From JAWKTM01 sp041399085 (GTDB taxonomy: Bacteria; Planctomycetota; Planctomycetia; Pirellulales; Pirellulaceae): a DNA stretch of 17,285 bases. Both the position numbers and the translations under genes were made by a program. The notes under the pieces were generated by a model. That model made no database searches. It had not been told where the DNA came from and was given only the letters and a program-made list of their open reading frames with translations. Location of the stretch: positions 1 to 17,285 of the forward strand of contig JAWKTM010000102.1 in assembly GCA_041399085.1 (NCBI GenBank), in the 5' to 3' direction. Shown here piece after piece: positions 1-7,913 of the stretch (position 1 is its first letter; each line of letters opens with the position of its first letter).

Positions 1-1296
1 TCTGGAACGGGTCTCCTGGACGCGTGGGTGGATTTCAATCACAACGGCGTCTTCACCGACGCTGGCGAACAAATCTTCACCGGCGTCGCGGTTTTCGCCG
101 GCGAGAACGTGTTGTACGCCTCAACGCCTGGGACGGCATTATTGGGAACCACCTACGCTCGGTTCCGACTAAACTCCACGACGGCGCTGGGGCCGGATGG
201 CTTGGCGCTGGGCGGTGAGGTGGAGGACTTGGTTGTTGAAGTCGTGCCTGGCGATCCTCCCGTATCGGTCTCCGATAGTTACGCGTTGGACGAAGACACG
301 CTTCTCAGTGTTGACGCAGCGAATGGATTGCTGTCCAACGACATGGATTCAGATAGCTTGCCGAGTGAATTGACGGTATCCCTGGTGCAGGATGTGCAAC
401 ACGGGTCGTTGATTTTGATGGCCGACGGATCCTTTGAATACGTTCCCGATGCCGACTTTAATGGTACGGACACCTTCATCTATCGAACTCGCGATGCGCG
501 GCTCGCGTCCGACGAACCGGCAACCGTAACACTGACGGTTCGCTCTGTTAACGACTTGCCGATCCCTGGTTTGGTATCTCGTACCAGCGTGGAAGACGTG
601 GTGCTAACAATCGATGGCAGCGATGTCTTGGCGGCGGCCAAACCTGGGCCTGACACGGCGACAGACGAACTGGGGCAACAGCTATCGCTGGGATTGCCCA
701 TCGTTCTGGGCGTTCCCCAAACGACCACGACCAACGGCGGAACGATTGCCCTAGTTAATAATCAATTTGTCTACACGCCTCCCGCGGATTTCAATCGCAA
801 CTTTGCCTCCGCTCCCGATACGTTCGTCTATACGATTACGGACAATGGATTCAGCAATGGGGTCAGCGCGCCTCGTACCGCGACTGGGACGGTTACCGTG
901 ACGTTGACGGAAGTCAATGACGCTCCCGTTCCTGGGATCGACTTTTTGAACGCGACGGAAGACCAAGCGCTGACCGTAGCCGCTTCCTTCCTGACTGCGA
1001 ATGATCTAGCGGGGCCGGCAACCGCGACCGACGAAACGGCCCTTCCGGCAATGGGTGGTCAGACAATCTCATTGGGCATTGTAGGAGTTCAACCACGCGC
1101 AAGGCGGCACTGTTCGATTGAACGCAAGTGGCAATGTGGTTTATACACCGCTCGCGAATTTCTGGGGAACGGACGTCTTTACATACACACTGACGGACAA
1201 CGGACGAACCAATGGATTTGCGTCTCCCCGTTCCGCGGTCGGAATCGTCACGGTGACGGTTGCCAACGTGAACGATGCGCCCGTGGCGAATCCTGA
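1..1296 (+). CDS. Giant GEVED/cadherin-like repeat protein, fragment 1 (5' end outside the window)
   Basis: The frame is open from base 1, so the true start and any signal peptide lie upstream. The first ~80 residues look like the end of a GEVED domain (DFNHNGVF, ARFRL, then GEVED near 211-228), a module common in planctomycete secreted proteins. Then come one repeat with an NGLLSNDMDSD core (from ~253), a second from 550 and a third from 916, each opening with ND(A/L/P)P and ending in a TVTVTL-like beta strand. Homology stops near 1089. After that this frame gives Arg/His-rich nonsense up to the stop at 1294-1296, while the frame one base further on carries the rest of repeat 3. So 1-1089 is the real coding part and 1090-1296 is an out-of-frame tail. 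The protein is probably secreted or on the cell surface; its ligand is unknown. Confidence 0.85.
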   Translation, partial: SGTGLLDAWVDFNHNGVFTDAGEQIFTGVAVFAGENVLYASTPGTALLGTTYARFRLNSTTALGPDGLALGGEVEDLVVEVVPGDPPVSVSDSYALDEDTLLSVDAANGLLSNDMDSDSLPSELTVSLVQDVQHGSLILMADGSFEYVPDADFNGTDTFIYRTRDARLASDEPATVTLTVRSVNDLPIPGLVSRTSVEDVVLTIDGSDVLAAAKPGPDTATDELGQQLSLGLPIVLGVPQTTTTNGGTIALVNNQFVYTPPADFNRNFASAPDTFVYTITDNGFSNGVSAPRTATGTVTVTLTEVNDAPVPGIDFLNATEDQALTVAASFLTANDLAGPATATDETALPAMGGQTISLGIVGVQPRARRHCSIERKWQCGLYTAREFLGNGRLYIHTDGQRTNQWICVSPFRGRNRHGDGCQRERCARGES

Positions 1297-4200
1297 TTCG
1301 ATTGGTGGCACTGGCGGTAGTGTGCGTGAAGACGAGCCACAAACAATACTCTTTAGCACGCTCACCGCGAACGATTCACCGGGACCAAACGAGAGTTCGA
1401 TTCAGACTCTAACCGTATCGTTGCTTGATGCATCTTCGAGTTTCGGCGGCAGCGTGGCGATCGCTCCCAGTGGCAACGCGTTCGTATTTACTCCACCGCT
1501 GGATTTCAACAAGAACGATGGAATCGCCACGTTCCGCTATCTGATTGCCGACAATGGTTCGCCATCTTTGACAGCCACGGGTACCGTATCAGTCACCCTC
1601 GAAGAAGTGAATGATCCGCCGATTTTGGCGGCGGAGACTTTGACGGGGTATTTCGAGGATCCGGCTTCGCCTATCACGATTGGGACCGGTGTGTTGTTGT
1701 CTAATGACCAACCGGGGCCGGCAAATGAGTCGACTCAGTCGAGATCCGTCACGGGCGTGTCGGCAGTGACCGTTGGGGGTGGGTTGATCGCGCTGAACGG
1801 AGGGAATGTCGTTTACACGCCGGCCGCGAACTTTAATGGGCTGTTCGTGTTCGACTATACGGTCCGGGACAATGGATCGACGGCCGGAGTGGTGGACGCT
1901 CGCAGCGCGACCGTTCGCTCGACGATTTCGATCGCCGCGGTCAACGATGCTCCGGTACCTGGTGGTGATACGATTGTTGGTGTGAACGAGGATGTGGATA
2001 ACTTCCCAATCTCGATCGCTCCGCTGTTGTCGAACGACGCGCCGGGCCCAGCTACGGCTACCGACGAGGCTTCGCCGAATCAAACTGTGTCATTTGTGGG
2101 ATTGGTTAATGGCTCGGTTGTTGGCAACAACGGCGTCTCCACCAATGGCGGCGTTGTCACGACCGATGGCAATGTCATTTTCTATTCGCCGGCTGATGAC
2201 TTCTTTGGGACGGATTACATTCCTTATGTGATTACGGACAATGGCGCTCCCGCGATGACGGCGACGGGTACCATTACGGTGACCGTTGCCGCGGTGAATG
2301 ATCCACCGGTGGCCAATGATGATCAGAAACCGGGCGCCGAGGATACGCCTTTGTCGTTCCTGGCGTCGGACTTGACTGTGAATGATTTGAAGGGTCCCGC
2401 CAATGAGTCATCACAGACGCTGACCGTTATCGGATTCGGTTCGGCGGCTTCTCCGTCGCTGAACACGGTGACGAGCCGCGGCGGTTCGGCAACTTTGGAT
2501 ACCCAGACCGGACAGATTCAATACACACCGGCGCCCAACGTGTCGGGGAACGACACGTTCATCTATGTGGTCGAAGATAGCGGCACGGCTGCCGGCGGCG
2601 GGGCGGACAAATTGCGAGACACGGCAACGGTGACCATAAGCGTTGCCGAGCGGAACGATACGCCCGAGCCGATGGACGACCTGACGACCGTGGGAGAGGA
2701 TCCCGTTGGCGATTTGACCATAACGTTCGCTTCGCTGCTGTTGAATGATTCGGCCGGTCCTGGCGAGAGTCCCACGTCGGCGCCGCCTCAGAATCTGTTT
2801 GTCAGTGGTCCGACTTCGACGTTCACCAGCGCGGCTGGCGGGACGGTAATGGTCGACTCGGCGAACTCACGATTCTTATACCATCCGCCGGCTGATTTCT
2901 TTGGCGCGGATCACTTTGTTTACTTGGTGACGGATGACGGCACGACCTTTGGTTCGCCGGATCCGAAGAGCAGTTCGGCCACGGTGTTTATCAATGTCAC
3001 CCAAGCGAATGATCCGCCGGTTCCGACCAACGATCATTTCGACACGCCAGAGGAATCCACAGCTACGATCACGGCCGTTCAATTGACCGGCAATGATTTG
3101 GCTGGACCATTGAATGAGTCCCAAGGTTCGGCGGCGCAAACGCTGACGCTGTTGGGCCCCGAAACATTGGCCGCGAACGCCAATAATCAAACGGCTCAAG
3201 GCGCGTTGATCTCGATCAATGGCGGCGTGGTGGAGGTGGACTACAGTGGTTTGGTGAATTTCGTCGGTGTCGACACGTTCTTCTATGTGATTGAAGACAA
3301 TGGAACGACCAATGGCACCTTGGCGCCATTGCGAGCGACCGGTGTGGCGACCGTGACGGTCACGGCGGTGAACGACGCGCCGATTGCCAGCAACGACGAT
3401 CTACGAGCCACTTTGTCTTCGACGGAAGCTCTGGAGGATTCGGATATCACGATCGCGGCATCCCTAGTCCTGGCCAACGACGCGGCTGGGCCGAGCACCG
3501 CGGCGGACGAGCTGAATGGCAGCCAGACGGTGACGCTGGTGGACGTGGCGGCGCTCAGCGGTCAAGGCGGTTCGGTTCAATTGCTGGGCGGTTCGATCGT
3601 CTATCACGGGCCGGTCGACTTCGTAGGCGAGGACATCATCACCTATGTGATCGAAGACAACGGCACAACCGACGGAGCTCCCGATCCATTGCGAGCTACC
3701 GGGCAGATTACGATTTCGGTCCATCCGGTCAACGATCCGCCAGTGGCCGGAGACGATGTAGTAGCGGCGACCGAGGACGAGCCGATCGTGTTCAGCACGT
3801 TGCTGGCCAACGACTTCCCAGGTCCGGCGACGGCGATCGACGAACAAAGTCCGGCGCAGCGTTGAGCATCGTGGGCGTAACGATGTTGGCTCCGGGAGGC
3901 ACGATTCAGGTGGTTAATGGTACGGAAGTGGAGTTCACACCCGCTCCGGACTTCAATGGATTCACGTCCTTCCGCTACACGGTTCAAGACGACGGCAGCC
4001 CGGCTCGCGTGGCCACGGCGACGGTCAGCGTGCAAGTGTTGGCGAAGAACGACCCGCCGATCCCCGGAACGGACAATCGTTCGACGCCCGAGAACCTGCC
4101 GCTCGTGATAAGCGAAACCAGTCTGTTGGCGAATGATCTGAAGGGTCCGGCCGACGAATCCAACCAGAGCTTGACGATACCCGCGACGGCCGGAGCGGTG

Positions 4201-6294
4201 GCGGTGTTGCCGGGCGACGTGGGTAAGATTTCGGTCTCGCGTTCCGCGGGCTCGATCACGGTCACTCCGATTGGCGAGTTCAACGGCGAAGCGCGGTTTA
4301 CTTATGTAGTGCAAGACAACGGCACGCCGTCGCTGTCCGCGACGGGAACGGTGGTTGTGACGGTCACGCCCGTGAACGATCCGCCCGTTCCGGTCGACGA
4401 TCACTTCACGACCGACGAGGATACGCAACTGTCGTTCAACGTCAGTGCCCTGTTAGCGGGCGCGTTGGGCTCGAACGACGTGCCCGGTCCGTCGAACGAA
4501 AGCTCCCAGAACCTCATCGTGCGGTCCGTTGCCGGTCCCAGCGCCGCGGGCGGATCGGTGGTGTTCAACAACCAAACGGGAGCCGTCAATTACACACCGC
4601 CGTTGAATTTCGCGGGTGTCGACACCTTCACCTATGTGGTCGAGGACGATGGCTTCTCGGGACCGAATCCCGATCCGCGTTCCGCGACCGGCACGATCAC
4701 CGTGACCGTCAATCCGATCAACGACGCTCCCAGCTTCACGAAGGGGAGCGATCAAACGGTGAACGAGGATGCGGGAGCGCAAACGGTGCCGGGATGGGCG
4801 AGCAACATCGCGGCCGGCCCGCTGACGGCGACCGATGAGTTGCAAAATCAGCAGGTCGGATTCCAAATCTCGACCAGCGACGACGCGTTGTTCTCGATGT
4901 TGCCGGCCGTGGATGGAAACGGCCAATTGACTTACACGACGGCCTTGAACGCCAATGGCGCGGCGACCGTCACGGTGCAAGCGGTCGATAGCGAAGGGGG
5001 CGCATCGCCGCCGCAAACGTTCACCATCACGGTGCGTCCGCTAAATGATCCGCCATCGTTCGCTCTGCTGGGCAATGTGACCGTGGCCGAAGAATCCGGT
5101 CCTTATCAGGCGGATGGATTCGCGTCGGCGATTTTGCCGGGGCCGCTCGGCGCGGTCGACGAACTCGGCCAACTCGTTACCTTCAATGTGACGAACAACA
5201 ACAACGGTTTGTTCTCGGCTCAACCGGCCATTGATTCGGCCGGGCGGCTGACATTCACTCCGGCCGCGGACGCGTTTGGCGCGGCCGTCGTCACCGTGGT
5301 GGGCCGCGACACTGGCAGCAACGAGGCGCCGAACAGCAACACGACGTCGCCTCGCACGTTCACGATCTCGATCACCGAGCAGAACGATCCGCCGGTGGCC
5401 GTCGACGATCATTATTCCGCGGATGAGAACAGCGTGTTGGTCGTGGCGGGCAATGGATTGTTGGACAACGACACGGACTCGGATTCACCGGTCAGTTCGT
5501 TGACGATGGATACGTTCGATTCGGTCAGTATTTTGGGAGTGCCCGTGTCGGTGAACTCGGACGGCACGTTCACCTACGATCCGACGGGCGTGGCCGTGAT
5601 CCAGCAACTGACGACTGGGCAAACGCTGGTCGACACATTCACCTATACGGCGACGGACGGGCTGTCGGCTTCGGCCCCAGGTACGGTAAGTCTGACGATC
5701 ACTGGATCCAACGACCCGCCAGAAGCCAAGAACGACGCCGTCTTGGTGCGAGTGAACACGGCGACAAACTTGAACGTGCTGTCGAATGATTCCGATGTGG
5801 ATGGCACGATCAATATCGGCTCGGTCACGATCGTGACGGGGCCGAGCAACGGAATGGCCTCGGTCAATCCGAACGGGACGATTTTGTATACGCCGGGAGC
5901 CAATTTTAACGGCGTCGATACGTTGACTTATACAGTCAAGGATCAACAGGGCGCTACGTCCAATGTGGCGAACGTCACGATCAACGTGAATCATTTCCCC
6001 GTCGCGTTGGACGACGCGTTTGTGGTGCCAATCGACGCGGTCAATCACAAGCTGTCGATCTTGGCGAACGATTCGGATCAGGACGGTTCGCTGGATCCGT
6101 CCAGCATCACGATCCAGGTCTTCCCGACCAATGGCTCGCTGGTCTTCAACAGCACCGATCCGACGGCCGTGTTCTATACACCGAATTCGGGCTTCACCGG
6201 CACCGATTCCTTTACCTACACGGTGGCGGACAATCTGGGCGCGGTGTCGAACGTGGCGAACGTGCGAATCACGGTATCGAACTCGCCGCACCGC
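253..6294 (+). repeat. Eighteen tandem Ig/cadherin-like protein repeats
   Basis: The repeats are visible at protein level. Units begin at about 253, 550, 916, 1271, 1610, 1943, 2297, 2654, 3008, 3371, 3731, 4048, 4375, 4720, 5044, 5383, 5710 and 5989, so the period runs from about 280 to 366 bases. Most units start with NDAPV, NDPPV or a close variant. Three subtypes occur in order: repeat 1 and repeat 16 (VCBS-like, NGLL-x-ND-x-DSD), repeats 2-13 (long, with the ND-x2-GP loop), and repeats 14-15 (WA..I..GP type). Repeats 17-18 are a short form. At DNA level the copies are diverged, so this is an old array and not a recent tandem duplication. Confidence 0.85.
1091..3865 (+). CDS. Giant repeat protein, fragment 2 (continues fragment 1 after a frame break)
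   Basis: This frame continues repeat 3 from about 1091 (NHAQGGTVRLNASGNVVYTP). It then carries repeats 4-10, starting at 1271, 1610, 1943, 2297, 2654, 3008 and 3371, and the first half of repeat 11 (3731). Each unit is about 110-120 residues. The pattern is ND(A/P)P at the start, an ED or ExE motif about ten residues later, a ND-x2-GP-x-NES or DE loop, a YTP-x2-NF-x-G-x-DxFxY core and a final beta strand. A gene caller could start it at TTG 1118, but no ribosome-binding site precedes that codon and it lies inside a repeat, so this is not an independent gene. It ends at TGA 3863-3865 in mid repeat 11, exactly where the next fragment takes over. Family knowledge suggests an extracellular stalk or adhesin of Big_9/tandem-95-like domains. 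Confidence 0.85.
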   Translation, partial: NHAQGGTVRLNASGNVVYTPLANFWGTDVFTYTLTDNGRTNGFASPRSAVGIVTVTVANVNDAPVANPDSIGGTGGSVREDEPQTILFSTLTANDSPGPNESSIQTLTVSLLDASSSFGGSVAIAPSGNAFVFTPPLDFNKNDGIATFRYLIADNGSPSLTATGTVSVTLEEVNDPPILAAETLTGYFEDPASPITIGTGVLLSNDQPGPANESTQSRSVTGVSAVTVGGGLIALNGGNVVYTPAANFNGLFVFDYTVRDNGSTAGVVDARSATVRSTISIAAVNDAPVPGGDTIVGVNEDVDNFPISIAPLLSNDAPGPATATDEASPNQTVSFVGLVNGSVVGNNGVSTNGGVVTTDGNVIFYSPADDFFGTDYIPYVITDNGAPAMTATGTITVTVAAVNDPPVANDDQKPGAEDTPLSFLASDLTVNDLKGPANESSQTLTVIGFGSAASPSLNTVTSRGGSATLDTQTGQIQYTPAPNVSGNDTFIYVVEDSGTAAGGGADKLRDTATVTISVAERNDTPEPMDDLTTVGEDPVGDLTITFASLLLNDSAGPGESPTSAPPQNLFVSGPTSTFTSAAGGTVMVDSANSRFLYHPPADFFGADHFVYLVTDDGTTFGSPDPKSSSATVFINVTQANDPPVPTNDHFDTPEESTATITAVQLTGNDLAGPLNESQGSAAQTLTLLGPETLAANANNQTAQGALISINGGVVEVDYSGLVNFVGVDTFFYVIEDNGTTNGTLAPLRATGVATVTVTAVNDAPIASNDDLRATLSSTEALEDSDITIAASLVLANDAAGPSTAADELNGSQTVTLVDVAALSGQGGSVQLLGGSIVYHGPVDFVGEDIITYVIEDNGTTDGAPDPLRATGQITISVHPVNDPPVAGDDVVAATEDEPIVFSTLLANDFPGPATAIDEQSPAQR

Positions 6295-6888
6295 AATCCG
6301 ACGAATCCGTTCGACGTGAATGCGGACGGCGTGGTGTCGCCAATCGACGCATTGATCTTGATTAACGAGATCAACCGCAATGGTTCGCGAGCATTGCCGA
6401 TTCCGCCCGTCGCGCCGGACGTGCCGCCGCCTTACCTGGATCCGACGGGCGACAACACGCTGTCGCCAAACGACGTGGGTGTGATTATCACCGAGCTGAA
6501 CCGAATTGCCGCCACGCAGTCGGCCGAGGGCGAAGCGGCAGGTCAGATCGGAGCGGCGAATTCGCTCGCGAGTGAATCGCTGGTCGCGGCTGCATTAGCC
6601 AGCGACTCGACGACCTCCGACGCGGCTCTGTCACCGTCGCTGTTGTCAGCGCCGGAGCAGACCGTGCGGCAAACGCCGGGCGATCTGCACACTCGGTTGG
6701 TCGACCACTTGCTGGCCAGCAGTCCCCGGACGTTGCCGGGAGCGGGCCTGAATTCGGCGGCCGGGCAAGATGATTTCGATTCGATCCTGGACGAAATCAC
6801 GACCGAAGTGGATCGGAAGCGACGAAGCTTGGCGTCCGACGTGGCGCTGGAGGATTTGCTGTGGGGCGACGATCGCCGGATGAGTTAG
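3862..6888 (+). CDS. Giant repeat protein, fragment 3 with dockerin-like C-terminus
   Basis: This is the last third of the same gene, back in the first frame. It completes repeat 11 and carries repeats 12-18 (4048, 4375, 4720, 5044, 5383, 5710, 5989). Repeats 14 and 15 are a different subtype (SFTKGSDQTVNEDAG, then a GP loop). Repeat 16 resembles repeat 1 (NGLLDNDTDSD), and 17-18 are short units with an NDSDxDG loop. A dockerin-like pair of calcium loops follows at 6295-6504. The tail of about 128 residues is rich in Ala, Ser and Asp, has no transmembrane helix or recognised sorting motif, and ends at TAG 6886-6888. The nominal TTG at 3862 overlaps the previous stop, but the codon lies in mid-repeat, so I read it as a frame break and not as a translation start. 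With the other two fragments this makes about 2,295 residues within the window. Confidence 0.87.
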   Translation: MSIVGVTMLAPGGTIQVVNGTEVEFTPAPDFNGFTSFRYTVQDDGSPARVATATVSVQVLAKNDPPIPGTDNRSTPENLPLVISETSLLANDLKGPADESNQSLTIPATAGAVAVLPGDVGKISVSRSAGSITVTPIGEFNGEARFTYVVQDNGTPSLSATGTVVVTVTPVNDPPVPVDDHFTTDEDTQLSFNVSALLAGALGSNDVPGPSNESSQNLIVRSVAGPSAAGGSVVFNNQTGAVNYTPPLNFAGVDTFTYVVEDDGFSGPNPDPRSATGTITVTVNPINDAPSFTKGSDQTVNEDAGAQTVPGWASNIAAGPLTATDELQNQQVGFQISTSDDALFSMLPAVDGNGQLTYTTALNANGAATVTVQAVDSEGGASPPQTFTITVRPLNDPPSFALLGNVTVAEESGPYQADGFASAILPGPLGAVDELGQLVTFNVTNNNNGLFSAQPAIDSAGRLTFTPAADAFGAAVVTVVGRDTGSNEAPNSNTTSPRTFTISITEQNDPPVAVDDHYSADENSVLVVAGNGLLDNDTDSDSPVSSLTMDTFDSVSILGVPVSVNSDGTFTYDPTGVAVIQQLTTGQTLVDTFTYTATDGLSASAPGTVSLTITGSNDPPEAKNDAVLVRVNTATNLNVLSNDSDVDGTINIGSVTIVTGPSNGMASVNPNGTILYTPGANFNGVDTLTYTVKDQQGATSNVANVTINVNHFPVALDDAFVVPIDAVNHKLSILANDSDQDGSLDPSSITIQVFPTNGSLVFNSTDPTAVFYTPNSGFTGTDSFTYTVADNLGAVSNVANVRITVSNSPHRNPTNPFDVNADGVVSPIDALILINEINRNGSRALPIPPVAPDVPPPYLDPTGDNTLSPNDVGVIITELNRIAATQSAEGEAAGQIGAANSLASESLVAAALASDSTTSDAALSPSLLSAPEQTVRQTPGDLHTRLVDHLLASSPRTLPGAGLNSAAGQDDFDSILDEITTEVDRKRRSLASDVALEDLLWGDDRRMS
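6295..6504 (+). other. Dockerin type I-like domain of the giant repeat protein
   Basis: Two EF-hand-like calcium loops are visible. The first is DVNADGVVSPID at 6313-6348, with D, N, D, G and D at loop positions 1, 3, 5, 6 and 12. The helix that follows reads ALILINEIN. The second is DPTGDNTLSPND at 6439-6474, with D at 1, 5 and 12, followed by VGVIITELN. The linker is proline-rich (about 6400-6435). This is the usual duplicated layout of dockerin type I. In planctomycetes such modules sit at the C-end of many large secreted proteins, where the cohesin partner is generally unknown. No cohesin gene is seen in this window. Confidence 0.8.
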
Positions 6889-6919
6889 CAGGTCGTTCGG
6901 CAATGGATTAGGCGAAAGA

Positions 6920-7137
6920 TTAGGCGCTGCTCGCGAATCGTTCCCGGTACGCCGAGACGATCATGCGAGCTAGCGCTTCGTCCGAGAAACGCTCGGCGTT
7001 CAGCACCAAGTCGAAATGGTGTGGATCGCAGGCTTCGCTTTGGAAGTAAAACTTACAGAGTTCGCTGCGACCGTTGTCGAGCAGTTCGAGCCTTTGCTTG
7101 GCTTCCTTCTCATCAAGATGCATGCGGCGTGTGCGAA
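6920..7137 (-). CDS. Cytidylate-kinase-like protein, C-terminal remnant after the frame break
   Basis: This open stretch (RTRRMHLDEKEAKQRLELLD near its start) continues the kinase domain from residue ~176 to the end. RRM-x-LDEKEA followed by a basic helix fits the lid/Arg-rich region of cytidylate-kinase-like proteins, and the last residues are ERFASSA before TAA at 6922-6920. An ATG in this frame exists at 7189, but the sequence between it and 7136 does not resemble the family, and the other frame does. I therefore read this as the end of the same gene and not as a separate small gene. It converges on the giant repeat gene with a gap of about 31 bases and no obvious terminator hairpin between them. 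Confidence 0.75.
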
Positions 7138-7659
7138 GTTGTGGATTCGCCATTCCAGCGGCGCGACGATTCGCACACTTAGCCCGCATTCGCGCGGCAG
7201 CAAACAGTGGGCTCCACGTCCCACGAAGACGACACGGCCGTGGATGGCCGCCAAGTAGATGATCTTTTCAAGGTGAAACACATAGTCGTCGGCGCCGACG
7301 GCGTGCGCATTGAACCACCCGCCGAAGATATCATGAAACCAGTTGGACTGGGATTCATCGACGCTATCGAGCCGCTCGCGGGGCATGCTGTATCGCTGCG
7401 TCATGAAATCGAGCAACTCCTTGTCGAGCACGTCCCAATTCAAGAGTTTCCCCACGATTCGGGCCACGTGGCTGCCTCCCGCGCCGGCTTCACGAGACAC
7501 GGCAACATACGGTCCCGTCCGATCGGGTCGCCGCCGCACGTCCTCGGCGTTGTGCATATAGTCACGCAACTCCTCCGAGAGCAACCAACGCTCAAGTCGC
7601 CGACGAACCAAATTTTGGTGTTCTCCCGTCTCGGTTGTTTGCTGTTGGTCGTGGGACAT
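7000..7659 (-). CDS. Cytidylate-kinase-like P-loop protein, N-terminal part (frameshifted)
   Basis: Start ATG at 7659-7657 is preceded on the minus strand by GAGAGGAG about eight bases upstream, so I prefer it to the upstream in-frame ATG at 7716. The first ~48 residues are charged and probably helical. Residues ~52-63 read VAVSREAGAGGS, the glycine-rich nucleotide-binding segment of the cytidylate kinase-like family (Cytidylate_kin2). Then come LNWDVLDKELL (73-83), the VGRGA loop (~146-150) and RIVAPLEWRI (~163-172). Homology runs to Asn174 (codon 7140-7138) and then breaks. The frame goes on as unrelated sequence to the stop at 7000, while the true C-terminus sits in another frame (6920-7137). 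One base appears to be missing in the TT (plus-strand AA, 7136-7137). Restored, the protein would be 246 residues. A kinase role is inferred from the family; the substrate is not known. Confidence 0.8.
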   Translation of the reverse strand: MSHDQQQTTETGEHQNLVRRRLERWLLSEELRDYMHNAEDVRRRPDRTGPYVAVSREAGAGGSHVARIVGKLLNWDVLDKELLDFMTQRYSMPRERLDSVDESQSNWFHDIFGGWFNAHAVGADDYVFHLEKIIYLAAIHGRVVFVGRGAHCLLPRECGLSVRIVAPLEWRIHNFAHAACILMRRKPSKGSNCSTTVAANSVSFTSKAKPAIHTISTWC

Positions 7660-7830
7660 CGAAGTGGCTCCTCTCGCTGAAGAAAACGACCGCACCCGCA
7701 AGGCAAATGGAAGCAATTCCAGTACCGCATGTCAATCTCGGCTTCGTCGTCCAACCTTGGGTCGCGAAATTTGCCGCTGAAAGATGAAGGAGAGGGTCCG
7801 AATCGCCGCTCGGCAAAACAGAGGCTGATC

Positions 7831-7858
7831 TTGACCCGAATGTCGCAATTTTGATAAA
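7831..7858 (+). promoter_or_regulatory. Candidate sigma-70-type promoter of the BBP7 gene
   Basis: TTGACC (7831-7836; five of six bases match TTGACA) is followed 16 bases later by GATAAA (7853-7858; four of six match TATAAT). Transcription would start near 7865, leaving a leader of about 49 bases before the GTG at 7914. It lies in the 254-base gap between the divergent kinase and BBP7 genes. This is a pattern match by eye only. Confidence 0.35.
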
Positions 7859-7913
7859 CCGCCGCTCCTTTCTCCGCTCATCATCTTTTCGAGCTCGGTT
7901 CGGGAGTAGCGCT

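Noticed and set aside
3862..3865. TTGA overlap of stop and start, which looks like translational coupling of two genes.
   Set aside because: The junction lies inside repeat 11 and joins the two halves of one repeat in different frames. A frame break explains it better than two coupled genes.
3643..4428. Long minus-strand open frame (261 codons) inside the giant repeat gene.
   Set aside because: It is Arg/His-rich, low in complexity, has no family resemblance, and mirrors the coding strand of a well-supported repeat protein. The same holds for 5485-6291 on the minus strand.
253..6294. CRISPR-like or recent DNA tandem repeat array.
   Set aside because: Units are 280-366 bases, repeated at protein level only, diverged in DNA, and in an open reading frame. 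There is no short direct repeat with unique spacers.
6889..6919. Bidirectional terminator between the convergent giant-protein and kinase genes.
   Set aside because: The 31-base gap has repeated GATTAGGCG-like words but no stem with a T-run on either strand.
7207..7680. Plus-strand open frame of 157 codons opposite the kinase gene.
   Set aside because: It is antisense to the recognisable kinase domain. The family motifs and the Shine-Dalgarno site are all on the minus strand.
7851..7913. TTG 7851 as the start of the BBP7 gene.
   Set aside because: No ribosome-binding site precedes it and it would put 21 extra residues before the signal peptide. GTG 7914 has GGGAG at the right distance and gives a normal signal peptide.
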